Program-made: the position numbers and the translations under genes
The notes under the pieces: model-generated
Seen by the model: only the letters and a program-made list of their open reading frames with translations
What the model was told of the DNA's origin: nothing
Databases searched by the model: none
Assembly: GCA_035719045.1 (NCBI GenBank)
Contig: DASTGO010000308.1
Location: 1-42,845, forward strand
Direction of reading: 5' to 3'
Length of the DNA: 42,845 nucleotides
DNA from: DASTGO01 sp035719045
GTDB lineage: Bacteria > Actinomycetota > Actinomycetes > Actinomycetales > Kineosporiaceae
In this document: piece by piece, positions 1 to 7,525 of the stretch
How positions within the stretch are numbered: position 1 is the first letter of the stretch
How the letters are laid out: each line of letters starts with the position of its first letter

Positions 1-1102
1 CGAGCATGTTCGTCTGGAACGCGATGTCGTCGATGATCGCGATCTTCGCCGCGATGTCCTTCATCGCCTGCACCGTCTGCTGGACCGCCTGGCCACCCTC
101 GCCGGCCTGCTGCGCCGCCTTCCCCGCGATCCCGTCGGTGACCTTCGCGTTGTCGCCGTTCTGGTTCACGCTGGCGGCCATCTGCTCGATGCTGGAGGTG
201 GTCTCCTCGACGCTGGCCGCCTGCTCGGCCGTGGTCTGGGACAGCGACTGCGCCGAGGAACTGACCTGACCCGCCGCGTTCGACAGCTGCTGCGCGGAGT
301 CGACCACGGTGGTGACCACCTCCGACAGCTTCTCCACGGTGTCGTTGGTGGCGCGGCCGATCAGGGCGACCTCGTCCTGGCCGTGGACCTCGACCCGCAC
401 CGACAGGTCACCGTCCGCGACCTTGGCCAGCACGTCCCGGGCGTGCGCCAACGGCCTGGTGATCAGGCGGCTGATCCACCAGGCGAGCACGATCAGGGCC
501 ACCAGCCCCACGCCGAGCACGATCGCCACCGTGGCGCGCACCCTGGCGGCGGTGTCCGTCAGGTTCTTGTCCGCCGCGTCCACCCGGTCGTTGACGTCCT
601 GGCGCAGCTTGGCGATCCGCTCCTCCATCGCGGTGGACCGGCGCTCCTCCACACCCAGCGCCGCCAGCGCCTGCGCCGTCCCGGGCGGGATCTGCGCCAG
701 AGCCGGCATCCGGGCCTTCACCTCCTCGGTGTCGGCCTGGTAGGCGTTCTGCAGTTCGCCCAGCGCCTGCCGGACCTCGGGCGGCAACGTCAGGCCCTGC
801 AGGGACCCGAACGCCTTGGTGTTCTCCTCGATCGCCTTGCCCAGTTCGTCGACGGCCCGGTCGGCGCTGGCCTGGTCGGTGGCCAGCAGCGACTTGGCCT
901 CCGCCAGCTGGAACTCGCTCTGGGACTTGTCCAGCGTGGCCATCACCTGATCGGCGGTGGCCAGGTCGCCGCTGGTGCGCGACAGCTCCTGGATGGTGCC
1001 GAGTTCGACATAGGCGACGACGCCGACCACCCCGGCCACCAGCACCCCGATCGCCGACAGCGCCGCCAGTTTCCGGCCGACGGTCCAGCGCAACCCTGCC
1101 AT
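1..1102 (-). CDS. Methyl-accepting chemotaxis protein, 3' end beyond window
   Basis: Membrane chemoreceptor that passes ligand signals to CheA/CheW. The minus-strand frame opens with ATG at 1102 (upstream purine-rich GGAAAGAGGG) and stays open to the window edge, giving about 367 residues. Visible parts in order: transmembrane helix at about residues 12-34, an extracytoplasmic four-helix-type sensor region to about 185, a second membrane helix at about 187-208, a HAMP domain (ITRPL, then GDLSVRVEV) to about 260, and the start of the coiled-coil signalling domain with QTTAEQAASVEETTSSIEQM and, at the edge, DDIAFQTNML, which leads into the receptor tip. The tip and CheB/CheR sites lie outside. 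No other che or flagellar gene is in view, so its partners are elsewhere. Ligand unknown. The family call is firm. Confidence 0.95.
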   Translation of the reverse strand, partial: MAGLRWTVGRKLAALSAIGVLVAGVVGVVAYVELGTIQELSRTSGDLATADQVMATLDKSQSEFQLAEAKSLLATDQASADRAVDELGKAIEENTKAFGSLQGLTLPPEVRQALGELQNAYQADTEEVKARMPALAQIPPGTAQALAALGVEERRSTAMEERIAKLRQDVNDRVDAADKNLTDTAARVRATVAIVLGVGLVALIVLAWWISRLITRPLAHARDVLAKVADGDLSVRVEVHGQDEVALIGRATNDTVEKLSEVVTTVVDSAQQLSNAAGQVSSSAQSLSQTTAEQAASVEETTSSIEQMAASVNQNGDNAKVTDGIAGKAAQQAGEGGQAVQQTVQAMKDIAAKIAIIDDIAFQTNML

Positions 1103-1189
1103 GAGCCCTCTTTCCGGTGCCGGCGACGTCGCGCGTCGGCGATCAGGGACCACCGGGTGGACCCGCGGCCAGGCGGGCGATGGCCAGGA

Positions 1190-1226
1190 ACCGGGGTGTT
1201 ATCGGCTCCGGTGATCACCGGGTTGA
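1190..1226 (-). promoter_or_regulatory. Sigma-28 (FliA-type) promoter for the chemoreceptor
   Basis: On the minus strand, GCCGATAA (1206-1199) is identical to the -10 element of flagellar sigma-28 promoters. TCAA (1226-1223) lies 16 nt upstream as a -35 candidate. The predicted start is about 90 nt before the chemoreceptor ATG and after the hypB stop. The spacer contains a perfect 14-bp palindrome, CCGGTGATCACCGG (1208-1221). The sigma-factor assignment is by motif only. Confidence 0.6.
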
Positions 1227-1247
1227 GGGATCCCCTGGCCGGCAGGC

Positions 1248-2129
1248 TCAGGCCGGTGCGGGCCGCCCCGCCTGGGCGGTCACCCAGTCGCACCAGGCGT
1301 CGACGCCCTCCCCCGTGCGGGCGCTCAACTGCAGTGTCACGGCCCCGGGATTGACCGTCCGGAGGTTGCGCAGGAACAGGTCGAGGTCGAAGTCCAGGTA
1401 CGGCAGCAGGTCCACCTTGTTGATCACCACGAGGTCGACCGAGCGGAACATCACCGGGTACTTCAGCGGCTTCTCCTCCCCCTCGGTCACCGCGTAGACC
1501 ATCGCCCGGGCGTGCTCGCCGACGCTGAACTCCGCGGGGCAGACCAGGTTGCCGACGTTCTCGACCAGGAGCAGGTCGAGGGCGGGCAGGGCCAGCCGGG
1601 GCAGCGCCGAGCGCACCATCGGGGCGTCCAGGTGGCATTCCCCGCCGAAACCCTTGCCCGTGTTGACCAGGGCGATCTGGGCGCCGAACCCCTCCAGCCG
1701 GTCGGCGTCCAGGCTGGTCTCGATATCGCCCTCGACGATCCCGATCCGGACCCGGCCGCCCAGGCGTTCCAGGGTGCGGCGCAGCAGTTCGGTCTTCCCC
1801 GCCCCCGGTGAGGACATCAGGTTGAGCACCCGCACGCCCGCGGCGTCGAAGTCGGCCCGGTTGGCGGCCGCGAGCCGGTCGTTCTCGCCGAAGATCGCCT
1901 CCAGCACCTCGATCCGCTCCGCCCCGGTGTCATAGCCGGAGTGGTCGCCGATCAGGGAGTCCGCGGCCGCCCCCGTGGCCGCCGGATGAGGGACGGGTCC
2001 GCCGTCATGGCTGCCGTGGTCATGGCTGCCGTGGTCATGGCTGCCGTGCTCGTGCCCGTCGCCGTGCTCGTGGGCACCGTGGTCATGCTCGTGCACGGTG
2101 CCGTCGTCGTGGCGGTGGAAACGGCCCAT
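1248..2129 (-). CDS. hypB: Hydrogenase/urease nickel incorporation GTPase HypB
   Basis: Cytoplasmic GTPase that delivers nickel to HypA and on to [NiFe]-hydrogenase (or urease) during metallocentre assembly. The 293-residue protein starts with a His-rich nickel-storage segment (residues about 4-45, repeats of GSHDH/HEHG). It continues with the P-loop SSPGAGKTELL, a Mg-site region EGDIETSLDADR, the metal-binding stretch ECHLDAP, NVGNLVCPAEF, and the guanine-specificity motif INKVDLL. The ATG at 2129 lies 3 nt after the hypA stop, so the two are translated as a unit. No hydrogenase structural genes and no hypCDEF are present in the window, so the target enzyme is not visible. The P-loop has Ala where Ser is common. 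Identification is secure. Confidence 0.96.
   Translation of the reverse strand: MGRFHRHDDGTVHEHDHGAHEHGDGHEHGSHDHGSHDHGSHDGGPVPHPAATGAAADSLIGDHSGYDTGAERIEVLEAIFGENDRLAAANRADFDAAGVRVLNLMSSPGAGKTELLRRTLERLGGRVRIGIVEGDIETSLDADRLEGFGAQIALVNTGKGFGGECHLDAPMVRSALPRLALPALDLLLVENVGNLVCPAEFSVGEHARAMVYAVTEGEEKPLKYPVMFRSVDLVVINKVDLLPYLDFDLDLFLRNLRTVNPGAVTLQLSARTGEGVDAWCDWVTAQAGRPAPA
2004..2048 (-). repeat. Three exact 15-bp tandem repeats inside hypB
   Basis: The unit GTCATGGCTGCCGTG (plus strand) occurs three times head to tail (2004-2018, 2019-2033, 2034-2048). Because 15 is a multiple of 3, it encodes repeated HGSHD-type pentapeptides in the His-rich tail of HypB. Copy number could vary by slippage without breaking the frame. 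Confidence 0.9.
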
Positions 2130-2132
2130 CTG

Positions 2133-2540
2133 TCACGCCTTCCCGAGTTCGTCGTCACTGGGCGCGGGCGGGGCCGCAGGATCAGTACCAGGTTCGGTGC
2201 CGGGTTCGGGATCGGCCACCTCGAGGGAGACCATGAGCAGTTCCTCCCCGGACACCACGTCGACCGGCCCGTCGCAGGCGGGGCAGCTGATCGCGAACCG
2301 GTCCAGCTCGGTCCGGGCCCCGCACTCCCGGCACTCCACCGCGGCGGGGACCGCCTCGATCTCCAGCTGACTGCCGGCCAGCAGCGGATGGGTGGCGGCC
2401 AGCGGCCAGCAGAAGGCGAGCGTCTCCGGGACCACCTGCCGCAACGCCCCGACCCGCAGGCTCACCGAGAGCACCGGGCGACCTGCGGCATGCCGGACCG
2501 CAGCCTTGGCGATCGAGTCGCAGATCGACAGTTCGTGCAC
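2133..2540 (-). CDS. hypA: Hydrogenase maturation nickel metallochaperone HypA
   Basis: Small nickel/zinc chaperone that works with HypB. I place the start at the GTG at 2540 because it yields (fM)HELSICDSI, the invariant Met-His-Glu amino terminus whose His binds nickel; a longer open frame upstream has no HypA similarity. The 135-residue product has the two zinc-knuckle CxxC motifs CRECG and CPACDG at about residues 74-110, and an acidic/proline-rich tail (EPGTEPGTDPAAPPAP) beyond the usual end. Its stop is 3 nt from the hypB ATG. Upstream, the divergent TPP riboswitch of thiM begins about 155 bp away, so hypA has its own promoter in that gap; none is obvious. Confidence 0.93.
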   Translation of the reverse strand: MHELSICDSIAKAAVRHAAGRPVLSVSLRVGALRQVVPETLAFCWPLAATHPLLAGSQLEIEAVPAAVECRECGARTELDRFAISCPACDGPVDVVSGEELLMVSLEVADPEPGTEPGTDPAAPPAPSDDELGKA

Positions 2541-2685
2541 GTCCCGTCCCGGGTGGACTCGGCGGTGGCGGCCCGGTCCGGCCGCTGGGTGGAGGCTAAC
2601 CGCCGTCGCCGGGATCCCGCCGGGGACCAAAGGGAGCCCCCGGCCGGCCACCGGACGTGCCGGGACCGGTACCACGGCCGGGTAC

Positions 2686-2691
2686 TAAGGT
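2686..2691 (+). promoter_or_regulatory. -10 box of the thiMED operon
   Basis: TAAGGT fits the actinobacterial TANNNT -10 pattern. Transcription would start about 7 nt on, at 2698, which is the first base of the riboswitch P1 stem, so position supports the call. No clear -35 is seen. Confidence 0.5.
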
Positions 2692-2697
2692 GGCTGC

Positions 2698-2778
2698 CGA
2701 CGCGGGGTGCCGCCGGAGCCGGTGGCTGAGATCACACCCGTCGAACCTGATCTAGTTCGGACTAGCGAAGGGACGTCG
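2698..2778 (+). promoter_or_regulatory. TPP riboswitch (THI box) upstream of thiM
   Basis: The aptamer has its diagnostic elements: GGGGTGCC, GGCTGAGATCACACCC, GAACCTGATC and GCGAAGGGA. Stem P1 is CGACG (2698-2702) with CGTCG (2774-2778). The Shine-Dalgarno sequence GAAGGGA (2767-2773) is itself part of the conserved aptamer, and the thiM ATG follows at 2781. TPP binding should therefore hide the ribosome site directly, without a separate expression platform. This fits feedback repression of thiamine salvage. Confidence 0.95.
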
Positions 2779-2780
2779 AC

Positions 2781-3581
2781 ATGTCCACCGTGACTGCTGC
2801 CGACTGCGCCCAAGCCCTGCAGGACCTCCGCCGGGAGGTCCCGCTGGTGCAGTGCCTGACCAACATCGTCGTCGCCGGCTGGACCGCGAACACGCTGCTC
2901 GCGGTCGGCGCGGCTCCCGCGATGGTGGACAACCCCGAGGAGGCCGCGGCGTTCGCCGGGATCGCCCGGGGTGTCCTGGTCAACACCGGCACCCCGTATC
3001 CGGACACGGCCCGGGCCATGGTCGCCGCGGTCGAGGGGGCCTGCGGCGCCGGGACCCCGTGGGTGCTCGACCCGGTCGCCGCCGGGGGCCTGGCCTGGCG
3101 GACCGAGATCGCGTTCTCGTTGCTGCAGACCGCCTCCCCGACCGTGATCCGCGGCAACGCCTCCGAGATCGGGGCGCTGGCCGGAGGTGCCGGGGGCCGC
3201 GGCGTGGACTCGGTGGACTCCCCCGAGAGCGCCCTCCCGGCGGCCGTCGACCTGGCGAAGCTGCACGGCACCGTGGTCGCCGTGAGCGGTCCGGTCGACC
3301 ATCTGACCGACGGGGAGCGGGTGGTCCGGGTGTCCAACGGGCACCCCTGGATGACCCAGGTGACCGGGGTCGGCTGTGCGCTCGGCGCGCTGATGGCCGC
3401 GTTCGCGGGGACCGCCGCCGATCCGCTGGTCGCCGCCACCGCCGCCACCGCGACCTTGACCGTTGCGGCCGACCGGGCGGCCACGACGACCCGTGGTCCC
3501 GGGTCCTTCGCGGTGGCCCTGCTCGACGAACTGGCCGCGCTGGACCCCGACGCGCTGGCCGGCGCGGTGGTACTGAGCTGA
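2781..3581 (+). CDS. thiM: Hydroxyethylthiazole kinase ThiM
   Basis: Cytoplasmic kinase that phosphorylates 4-methyl-5-(2-hydroxyethyl)thiazole (THZ) with ATP to give the thiazole phosphate used by ThiE, a salvage step of thiamine synthesis. The 266-residue protein shows the usual family course: PLVQCLTNIV near the amino end, the AAPAMVDNPEEAAAF substrate region, WVLDPVAAG, VIRGNASEI, and the anion-hole/catalytic segment VTGVGCALGA with the conserved Cys. Length is normal for the family. The ATG at 2781 is fixed by the riboswitch-embedded ribosome site. First gene of a thiM-thiE-thiD operon; 16 nt separate it from thiE. Expression should fall when TPP is plentiful. Confidence 0.97.
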   Translation: MSTVTAADCAQALQDLRREVPLVQCLTNIVVAGWTANTLLAVGAAPAMVDNPEEAAAFAGIARGVLVNTGTPYPDTARAMVAAVEGACGAGTPWVLDPVAAGGLAWRTEIAFSLLQTASPTVIRGNASEIGALAGGAGGRGVDSVDSPESALPAAVDLAKLHGTVVAVSGPVDHLTDGERVVRVSNGHPWMTQVTGVGCALGALMAAFAGTAADPLVAATAATATLTVAADRAATTTRGPGSFAVALLDELAALDPDALAGAVVLS

Positions 3582-3597
3582 GGGGCGTGAGCCGTCC

Positions 3598-4314
3598 GTG
3601 AACCGGCAGTTGCCCGATCTGTCCCTGTACCTGGTCACCGACACCGCCCTGTGCGGGGAGTTCGGGGTCGCGGCCACGGTGTCCGCCGCGGTGGCTGCCG
3701 GGGCCACCGTCGTCCAGTTGCGCGACCCGCAGGCGGGTGATGCCGAACTGGTCCGGCTCGGCCGGGAGCTGGTGGAACGGCTGCGCGGCACCGGGGTCCC
3801 GCTGCTGGTCAACGACCGGGTGGACCTGGCCGGGCCGATCGGCGCCGACGGGGCACATGTCGGGCAGGGCGACCTGGACCCGGTGCAGGCCCGCCGCCTG
3901 CTCGGCCCCGGCGCCCTGCTCGGACTGTCCGTGCAGACCGTGGGCCATGTCGAGGCGGCCCTCGCCCTGCCGGCCGGGACACTGGACTACCTCGGTGCCG
4001 GACCGGTCTGGCCGCAGGACACCAAGCCCGATGCGGCCGCCCCGGGCGGAATCGACGTCTTCACCGCGATCGTGTCGGCCAGCCCGTGGCCCTGCGTGGC
4101 GATCGGCGGGGTCTCCGCCGACCGGGCCGCGTCGATCCGCCGGGCCGGCGCCGCCGGGATCGCCGTGGTGAGCGCGATCTGCGGGCAGCCCGACGTCACC
4201 GCCGCGACCCGCACCCTGCGCCGGGCGTGGGACGGTGCAGGCGCCCGACCCGGGAGTCCTGGACCTGCCGGCGTCCCTGACGCGGTCCCGGCGGCGGCGG
4301 GAGCACGTCGGTGA
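3598..4314 (+). CDS. thiE: Thiamine phosphate synthase ThiE
   Basis: TIM-barrel enzyme that joins HMP pyrophosphate and thiazole phosphate to thiamine monophosphate, releasing pyrophosphate. Starts with GTG at 3598. Family landmarks: LYLVTD at residue 10, VQLRDP (pyrophosphate-binding region), LLVNDRVDLA, GADGAHVGQGDL, LGLSVQT, DYLGAGPVWPQDTKPDA and AIGGVSADRA followed by AGIAVVSAI. About 25 extra Ala/Pro-rich residues follow the barrel and run into the thiD overlap. Its TGA stop overlaps the thiD GTG start by four bases (GTGA), pointing to translational coupling. Placement between ThiM and ThiD, which make its two substrates, confirms the role. Confidence 0.97.
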   Translation: MNRQLPDLSLYLVTDTALCGEFGVAATVSAAVAAGATVVQLRDPQAGDAELVRLGRELVERLRGTGVPLLVNDRVDLAGPIGADGAHVGQGDLDPVQARRLLGPGALLGLSVQTVGHVEAALALPAGTLDYLGAGPVWPQDTKPDAAAPGGIDVFTAIVSASPWPCVAIGGVSADRAASIRRAGAAGIAVVSAICGQPDVTAATRTLRRAWDGAGARPGSPGPAGVPDAVPAAAGARR

Positions 4315-5219
4315 CCGGGCGGCACGGCCTCGCACCCCAGGAGCCCGGCAGCGGTGCCGGATCCCGGGCGGCCCGGCCTCCGGTGGCGCTGACCATCGCG
4401 GGCAGCGACCCCTCCGGTGGGGCCGGCATCCAGGCCGATCTGAAGACCTTCTCCGCCCTCGGCGCCTACGGCACCAGCGTGATCACCGCGCTCACCGCGC
4501 AGAACACCCGGGGCGTCACCGGAGTCCATCTGGTTCCCGCGCAGTTCGTCACCGAGCAGTTGCACACCCTGGTGGCCGACGTCCGGATCGACGCGATCAA
4601 GATCGGGATGCTGTCCACCCGGGAGGTGGCCGAGGCGGTCGGCGCCTTCCTGCGGGAGTTCCCCTGCGACACCGTGGTGCTCGACCCGGTCATGGTGGCC
4701 ACCAGCGGGGACCGGCTGCTCGCCCCCGACGCAGCCCAGGCGGTCCGGGAGCTGCTGCCGCTGGCCTCGCTGATCACCCCGAACCTGCACGAGGCGGCGG
4801 ATCTGCTCGGGGTCACTCCGGCCTGCGATGCCGAGGGGCTGCACCGGCAGGCACAGGCCCTGCTCGGCGCGGGTGCGCAGCGGGTGCTGGTCAAGGGCGG
4901 GCATCTGGCGAACGGTGCGTCGGCAGGTCCGCAGGCGGTCGACGTGTTCGCCGAGCCGGGCACCGAGCAGGAGCTGACCGCGCCACGGGTCGACACCGTG
5001 AACACCCACGGCACCGGCTGCTCACTGTCCTCGGCGATCGCCGCCCTGCGTCCGGTGTCGGCGACCTGGCTGGAGGCGGTGGCCGAGGCGAAGTCATGGC
5101 TCACCGGGGCGCTGGCCGCCGCGGACGTCCTGGAGGTGGGTGGCGGGCACGGTCCGGTGCACCACTTCCACCAGCTCTGGGAGCGACTGCCCCGCGCCAC
5201 GGATCCCCTGCGGCAGTAG
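4311..5219 (+). CDS. thiD: HMP/HMP-phosphate kinase ThiD
   Basis: Ribokinase-fold enzyme that phosphorylates hydroxymethylpyrimidine twice to HMP-PP for ThiE. The GTG start at 4311 overlaps the thiE stop. After about 25 non-conserved residues come ALTIAGSDPSGGAGIQADLKTF (substrate and P-site region), VITALTAQNTRGV, IDAIKIGMLST, VVLDPVMVATSGDRLL, LITPNLHEAADLLG, VLVKGGHL and the catalytic VNTHGTGCSLSSAIAA. Length of 302 residues is slightly above usual because of the amino-terminal extension; an internal start nearer ALTIAG is possible. Last gene of the TPP-controlled operon and followed by a 16-bp triple repeat and a palindrome. Confidence 0.97.
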   Translation: MTGRHGLAPQEPGSGAGSRAARPPVALTIAGSDPSGGAGIQADLKTFSALGAYGTSVITALTAQNTRGVTGVHLVPAQFVTEQLHTLVADVRIDAIKIGMLSTREVAEAVGAFLREFPCDTVVLDPVMVATSGDRLLAPDAAQAVRELLPLASLITPNLHEAADLLGVTPACDAEGLHRQAQALLGAGAQRVLVKGGHLANGASAGPQAVDVFAEPGTEQELTAPRVDTVNTHGTGCSLSSAIAALRPVSATWLEAVAEAKSWLTGALAAADVLEVGGGHGPVHHFHQLWERLPRATDPLRQ

Positions 5220-5236
5220 GGACTGACGCTCGAACC

Positions 5237-5296
5237 AGTGATTCCCTGCCGTAGTGATTCCCTGCCGTAGTGATTCCCTGCCGCGGCAGGGAATCA
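5237..5296. repeat. 16-bp triple repeat ending in a 26-bp palindrome (likely bidirectional terminator)
   Basis: AGTGATTCCCTGCCGT is repeated at 5237, 5253 and 5269 (third copy ends in C). The last copy runs into a perfect palindrome from 5271 to 5296 (TGATTCCCTGCCG and its complement). It lies between the convergent thiD and cytX genes. No T-tract follows, which is common for terminators in GC-rich actinobacteria. The terminator role is inferred. Confidence 0.6.
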
Positions 5297-5387
5297 TGAC
5301 GACCGGCGGGCCGTTGCCGGTCCCCCGTGAGATCGGCACCGGCCCGTCGTGCTGTGGGGTTCAGGCCCGGGTACTCAGGCCTGGTGC

Positions 5388-6782
5388 TCAGACCTGCTCA
5401 GTGGCGGGCACCTCGGCGACCGCGGTCCGGGTCGGCTCCAGCCCTGACAGCAGGTACGCCAGCACGGCGGACACCACGAAGGCAGCCACCGACGCCGACA
5501 GCCACGCATGCCCGAGCGTGTGCAGGTGGTTCCCGGCCCAGGTCCACAGATCCGACCAGCGGGTCACCGACCCAGGGTTCACCAGTTGGTACATGACGAA
5601 GCCGGCGATCCAGGCCAGCAGCATCAGCGGCCGGGGCCGTGCGCTCAACGAGGTGTCCCAACCGGCGGCCCCGCGGGCGGCCCAGGCCCCGATCAGCGCC
5701 CCGGACATCGGGATGAACACCCCGCCGATCAGGTACAGGAAGTTCTGGTACTGCGCCATGTCGAACCTCAACGCGACCGCGGTGGTCCCGGCCCCGATCA
5801 GCGCGGTGAGCCACCGCCGGTCCCAGCGCGGCCTGAGGTTCTGGATCGACACCGCGGTGGAGTACACGTTCGCGAAGCTCTGGTCGGTCTCCCGCAGCAC
5901 GAGGACGGCCAGCGCGGCGGTCCCCAGCGGCAGGGCCTGGAACAGGTCGAAGATCTTGTTCGGGTCCTGCTTGACCTCCGCCAGCGCGAGGATGCCCATC
6001 AGCATGCAGAGCACCTGGGTCACCCCGTAGCCGACGAAGCCGCCGAGGAAGGCGGCGCGCTCGGTGCGGGAGTGCCGGGAGTAGTCCGCACCCAGCGGCA
6101 CCCACGAGATGCTCAGCGCGATCGCGGTGTCGGCGGCCAGCCAGAAGCCGGACCACGACCCGTGCACGGCCTCGGCGGGCCGGCGCAGCAGCCCGATCAG
6201 CAGCACCACCATGGCCAGTACCACGAGCACGGCGACGTAGCGACGCAGCAGCCGGATGGCGCCGAGCGGGCGGATGGTCAGCGCTGTCGTGACCGCACCG
6301 GCGATCAGCACGCACCCCCAGCGCGGCAGGTGCCCGAAGGTCACGGCCTCCAGCCCGCCCGCGATGACGACCAGCTCGAACATCGCCCAGCCGAGGCACT
6401 GGGCCAGGTTGAGCGCCGTCGGCAGGAAGGACATCTTCCCCCCGAGCAGCCCACGCAGCAGGACCATCGCGGGCATCCCGGTCCGGGCGCCGAGGACCAG
6501 GGAGGCGCCGAGGGCCAGCCCCCCGAGGACCGTCCCGACGACCAGCGCGGTGACCGCCGCGGGCAGGCTGAGCGGCCCCGAGCCGACCGGCACCAGCAGG
6601 CCGGCGGCGCCGGCGAACCCGAGCAGGCTGACCCCGAGGTTGCCCCAGAAGCCGAACTGGTCGAGCAGCCCGAGCGGCCGGGGCGCGGGCTCGTCGAGGG
6701 TGTGCGGAACCTCGATGCCGGGCGCCTCGACGGCGCCGACGGCGTCAGCTCCGGGCGTGGACGTGGAGGCGTCGGTGGACAT
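5388..6782 (-). CDS. cytX: NCS1-family permease, probable HMP/thiamine-precursor transporter CytX
   Basis: Twelve-helix nucleobase:cation symporter-1 family protein of 464 residues. The start is ATG at 6782, just after the TPP riboswitch; a longer open frame upstream is the riboswitch read as protein. Visible: a variable cytosolic amino terminus, the FWGNLGVSLLGFAGA first helix, LGARTGMPAMVLLRGLLGGKMSFLP with the family's RGxxG-like motif, NLAQCLGWAMFELVVI, an SWVPLGADYSRHSR loop, and LYLIGGVFIPMSGALIG near the end. The riboswitch and the facing thiMED operon indicate that the substrate is a thiamine precursor, most likely hydroxymethylpyrimidine. The substrate is inferred from context; the family is clear. 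Confidence 0.88.
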   Translation of the reverse strand: MSTDASTSTPGADAVGAVEAPGIEVPHTLDEPAPRPLGLLDQFGFWGNLGVSLLGFAGAAGLLVPVGSGPLSLPAAVTALVVGTVLGGLALGASLVLGARTGMPAMVLLRGLLGGKMSFLPTALNLAQCLGWAMFELVVIAGGLEAVTFGHLPRWGCVLIAGAVTTALTIRPLGAIRLLRRYVAVLVVLAMVVLLIGLLRRPAEAVHGSWSGFWLAADTAIALSISWVPLGADYSRHSRTERAAFLGGFVGYGVTQVLCMLMGILALAEVKQDPNKIFDLFQALPLGTAALAVLVLRETDQSFANVYSTAVSIQNLRPRWDRRWLTALIGAGTTAVALRFDMAQYQNFLYLIGGVFIPMSGALIGAWAARGAAGWDTSLSARPRPLMLLAWIAGFVMYQLVNPGSVTRWSDLWTWAGNHLHTLGHAWLSASVAAFVVSAVLAYLLSGLEPTRTAVAEVPATEQV

Positions 6783-6789
6783 GTCCGGA

Positions 6790-6911
6790 TGACCTCTTCC
6801 TTCGCCAGTACGAACTGGATCAGGTTCAGGCGGTCGGCGACCCAGAGTCCGGCCGGTGCGTCCGGTCGTTCCTGCCGCCCTCTCAGCCCTTCCTTCGGGC
6901 TCCCGCGGGTG
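6790..6911 (-). promoter_or_regulatory. TPP riboswitch upstream of cytX
   Basis: Reading the minus strand: CGCGGGAGCCC, GGGCTGAGAGGGC, a long variable P3 arm, then CCTGAACCTGATCCAGTTC and ACTGGCGAAGGA, all hallmark THI-box elements. The ribosome site GAAGGAAGAGG overlaps the aptamer 3' end and precedes the cytX ATG at 6782 by about a dozen bases. A -10 box TAGACT (6922-6917) places transcription start near 6910, at the aptamer edge. Confidence 0.95.
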
Positions 6912-6958
6912 CTCGCAGTCTACGACCGTCCGGAACCACCCGCGGCCGGGGTGGCACG

Positions 6959-7429
6959 TCAGCCCCGGACGACGACCGAGGGCTCGTGCCGGACCGGGAA
7001 GTTCACCGAGTTGGCGATGAAGCAGGCCCGGTGGGCGTCGGCATGCAGGGCGATCGCACGCTCGGTCATGTCCGCCTCGGTCACGGTCACCTCCGGCCGC
7101 AGCACCACCTCGGTGAACCGTCCGGAGTCCCCGGTGTCGCGCATCGTGCCCGAGGCCCGGTCCACATAGGCGGTCACCACCACCCCGTCGGCCGCGCACA
7201 GGTGCAGGTACCACAGCAGGTGGCACTGGGACAGGCTGGCGACCAGGAGTTGCTCGGGGTTCCAGCGGGCCGGGTCGCCCCGGAACGCGGGGTCGGCGGT
7301 GGCCTCGATCGGCGGCGGGCCCTCCGCACTGACGACGTGGTCACGCCCGTAGGCGCGGTAGGTGCTGGTCCCGGTGCCCTGGTTGCCCGTCCAGGTCACC
7401 ACGGTGCGGTAACTGTGCTCGCGCTCCAT
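6959..7429 (-). CDS. OsmC-family protein
   Basis: Predicted 156-residue OsmC/Ohr-fold protein, a family of thiol-dependent peroxidases that reduce organic hydroperoxides, although many members are uncharacterised. The ATG at 7429 gives the typical opening EREHSYRTVVTWTGNQGTGT. Family signatures: the NPEQLLVASLSQCHLLWYLHL helix with a conserved Cys at about residue 83, and later HADAHRACFIANSVNFPV with the second Cys position. Upstream reading frames are non-coding in character. Monocistronic, next to but outside the TPP control of cytX. A G-quadruplex-capable tract lies about 100 bp upstream. Confidence 0.9.
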   Translation of the reverse strand: MEREHSYRTVVTWTGNQGTGTSTYRAYGRDHVVSAEGPPPIEATADPAFRGDPARWNPEQLLVASLSQCHLLWYLHLCAADGVVVTAYVDRASGTMRDTGDSGRFTEVVLRPEVTVTEADMTERAIALHADAHRACFIANSVNFPVRHEPSVVVRG

Positions 7430-7525
7430 GGCGGCAGCCTGCCAGCCGCCCCCGACGACCTGCCCGGGCGTGTTTCCGGGATCTGCCGGACCTCCTCGCG
7501 GGTGCACGCCCCTCGACCGCCCCCA

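Noticed and set aside
5254..7169. Plus-strand open frames opposite cytX
   Set aside because: Antisense shadows; the minus strand encodes a full NCS1 permease with a riboswitch in front.
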